From contig NZ_OBEB01000008.1 in assembly GCF_900215315.1 (NCBI RefSeq), positions 62,001 through 126,000 on the forward strand: 64,000 nucleotides of DNA, read 5' to 3'. The stretch is from Arsukibacterium tuosuense (GTDB lineage: Bacteria; Pseudomonadota; Gammaproteobacteria; Enterobacterales; Alteromonadaceae). The notes under the pieces are model-generated. The model did no database searches and was not told the origin of the DNA. It saw nothing but the letters and a program-made list of their open reading frames with translations. Shown here in pieces: positions 63,968 through 64,000 of this stretch. Numbering within the stretch: the first letter of the stretch is position 1; every line of letters begins with the position of its first letter. The position numbers and the translations under genes are program-made.

Positions 63968-64000
63968 TTTGTTGCTTTCATCGGGTGTGACGGATGTTTT

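Overview
The window looks like a defence-rich accessory region (genomic island) of a gammaproteobacterium, probably an alteromonad-type marine or freshwater bacterium. That placement is inferred from the moderately AT-rich DNA, the style of SbcCD, the XRE regulator and the integrases, and a LexA-like CTG-N10-CAG box; no rRNA or other taxonomic marker is present. I saw no tRNA, rRNA or CRISPR array. By eye, base composition changes from gene to gene (very AT-rich at 21.2-23.2 kb and 28-30 kb, richer in GC at 30.7-33.6 kb), as expected for successive acquisitions.

Layout. (1) 1-1.0 kb: a minus-strand pair, the N-terminal part of a Sir2-type deacylase and a small unknown gene. (2) 1.4-7.7 kb: an overlapping three-gene operon of a DUF6361 protein, a phospholipase-D-like nuclease and a 1081-residue helicase. 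(3) 7.9-19.2 kb: a CARF-domain sigma-54 activator, an excellent -24/-12 promoter directly behind it, a small frameshifted gene, then an SNF2 helicase, a beta-class adenine methyltransferase and a type III Res-like helicase-nuclease. (4) 19.3-20.8 kb: a small unknown gene, a NERD/zinc-ribbon protein and a 5' fragment of a gene whose intact relative lies at 48.7 kb. (5) 21.2-27.5 kb: an AT-rich orphan of 661 residues, then sbcD-sbcC. (6) 27.9-33.6 kb: a small membrane protein, a NERD-helicase fusion, a secreted Cys-repeat protein and a HelD-like helicase with an inserted nuclease domain. (7) 34.0-46.8 kb: a tight operon with DUF4258, vWA, PP2C phosphatase, kinase, UPF1-like helicase, a protein with a HEPN-like motif, coiled-coil McrB-like AAA+ and McrC-like DUF2357 genes, ended by a clear terminator. 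(8) 47.4-53.3 kb: gene debris, four small genes, and two tandem dynamin-like GTPases resembling the Eleos (Leo) arrangement. (9) 53.4-55.9 kb: an integrase remnant, an XRE repressor with operator repeats, an excisionase, an intact tyrosine integrase and two small genes. (10) 56-61.4 kb: a diguanylate cyclase, a minus-strand lipoprotein cluster and small unknown genes. (11) 61.4-64 kb: a ribbon-helix-helix remnant and a 775-residue tyrosine recombinase running towards the right edge.

Together these are several independent nucleic-acid surveillance modules side by side, with two or three mobility modules. Two observations stand out. First, a restriction-like operon appears to be placed under a CARF/sigma-54 switch, implying transcription induced by an RNA or nucleotide signal. 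Second, a kinase/phosphatase/vWA signalling triad is co-transcribed with a UPF1-like helicase, a possible HEPN RNase and a McrBC-like motor. A dispersed repeat carrying a LexA-like box occurs three times (1.1, 20.9 and 47.0 kb); in the first two cases it lies about 250 bp upstream of a module. It may mark module junctions and link them to DNA damage.
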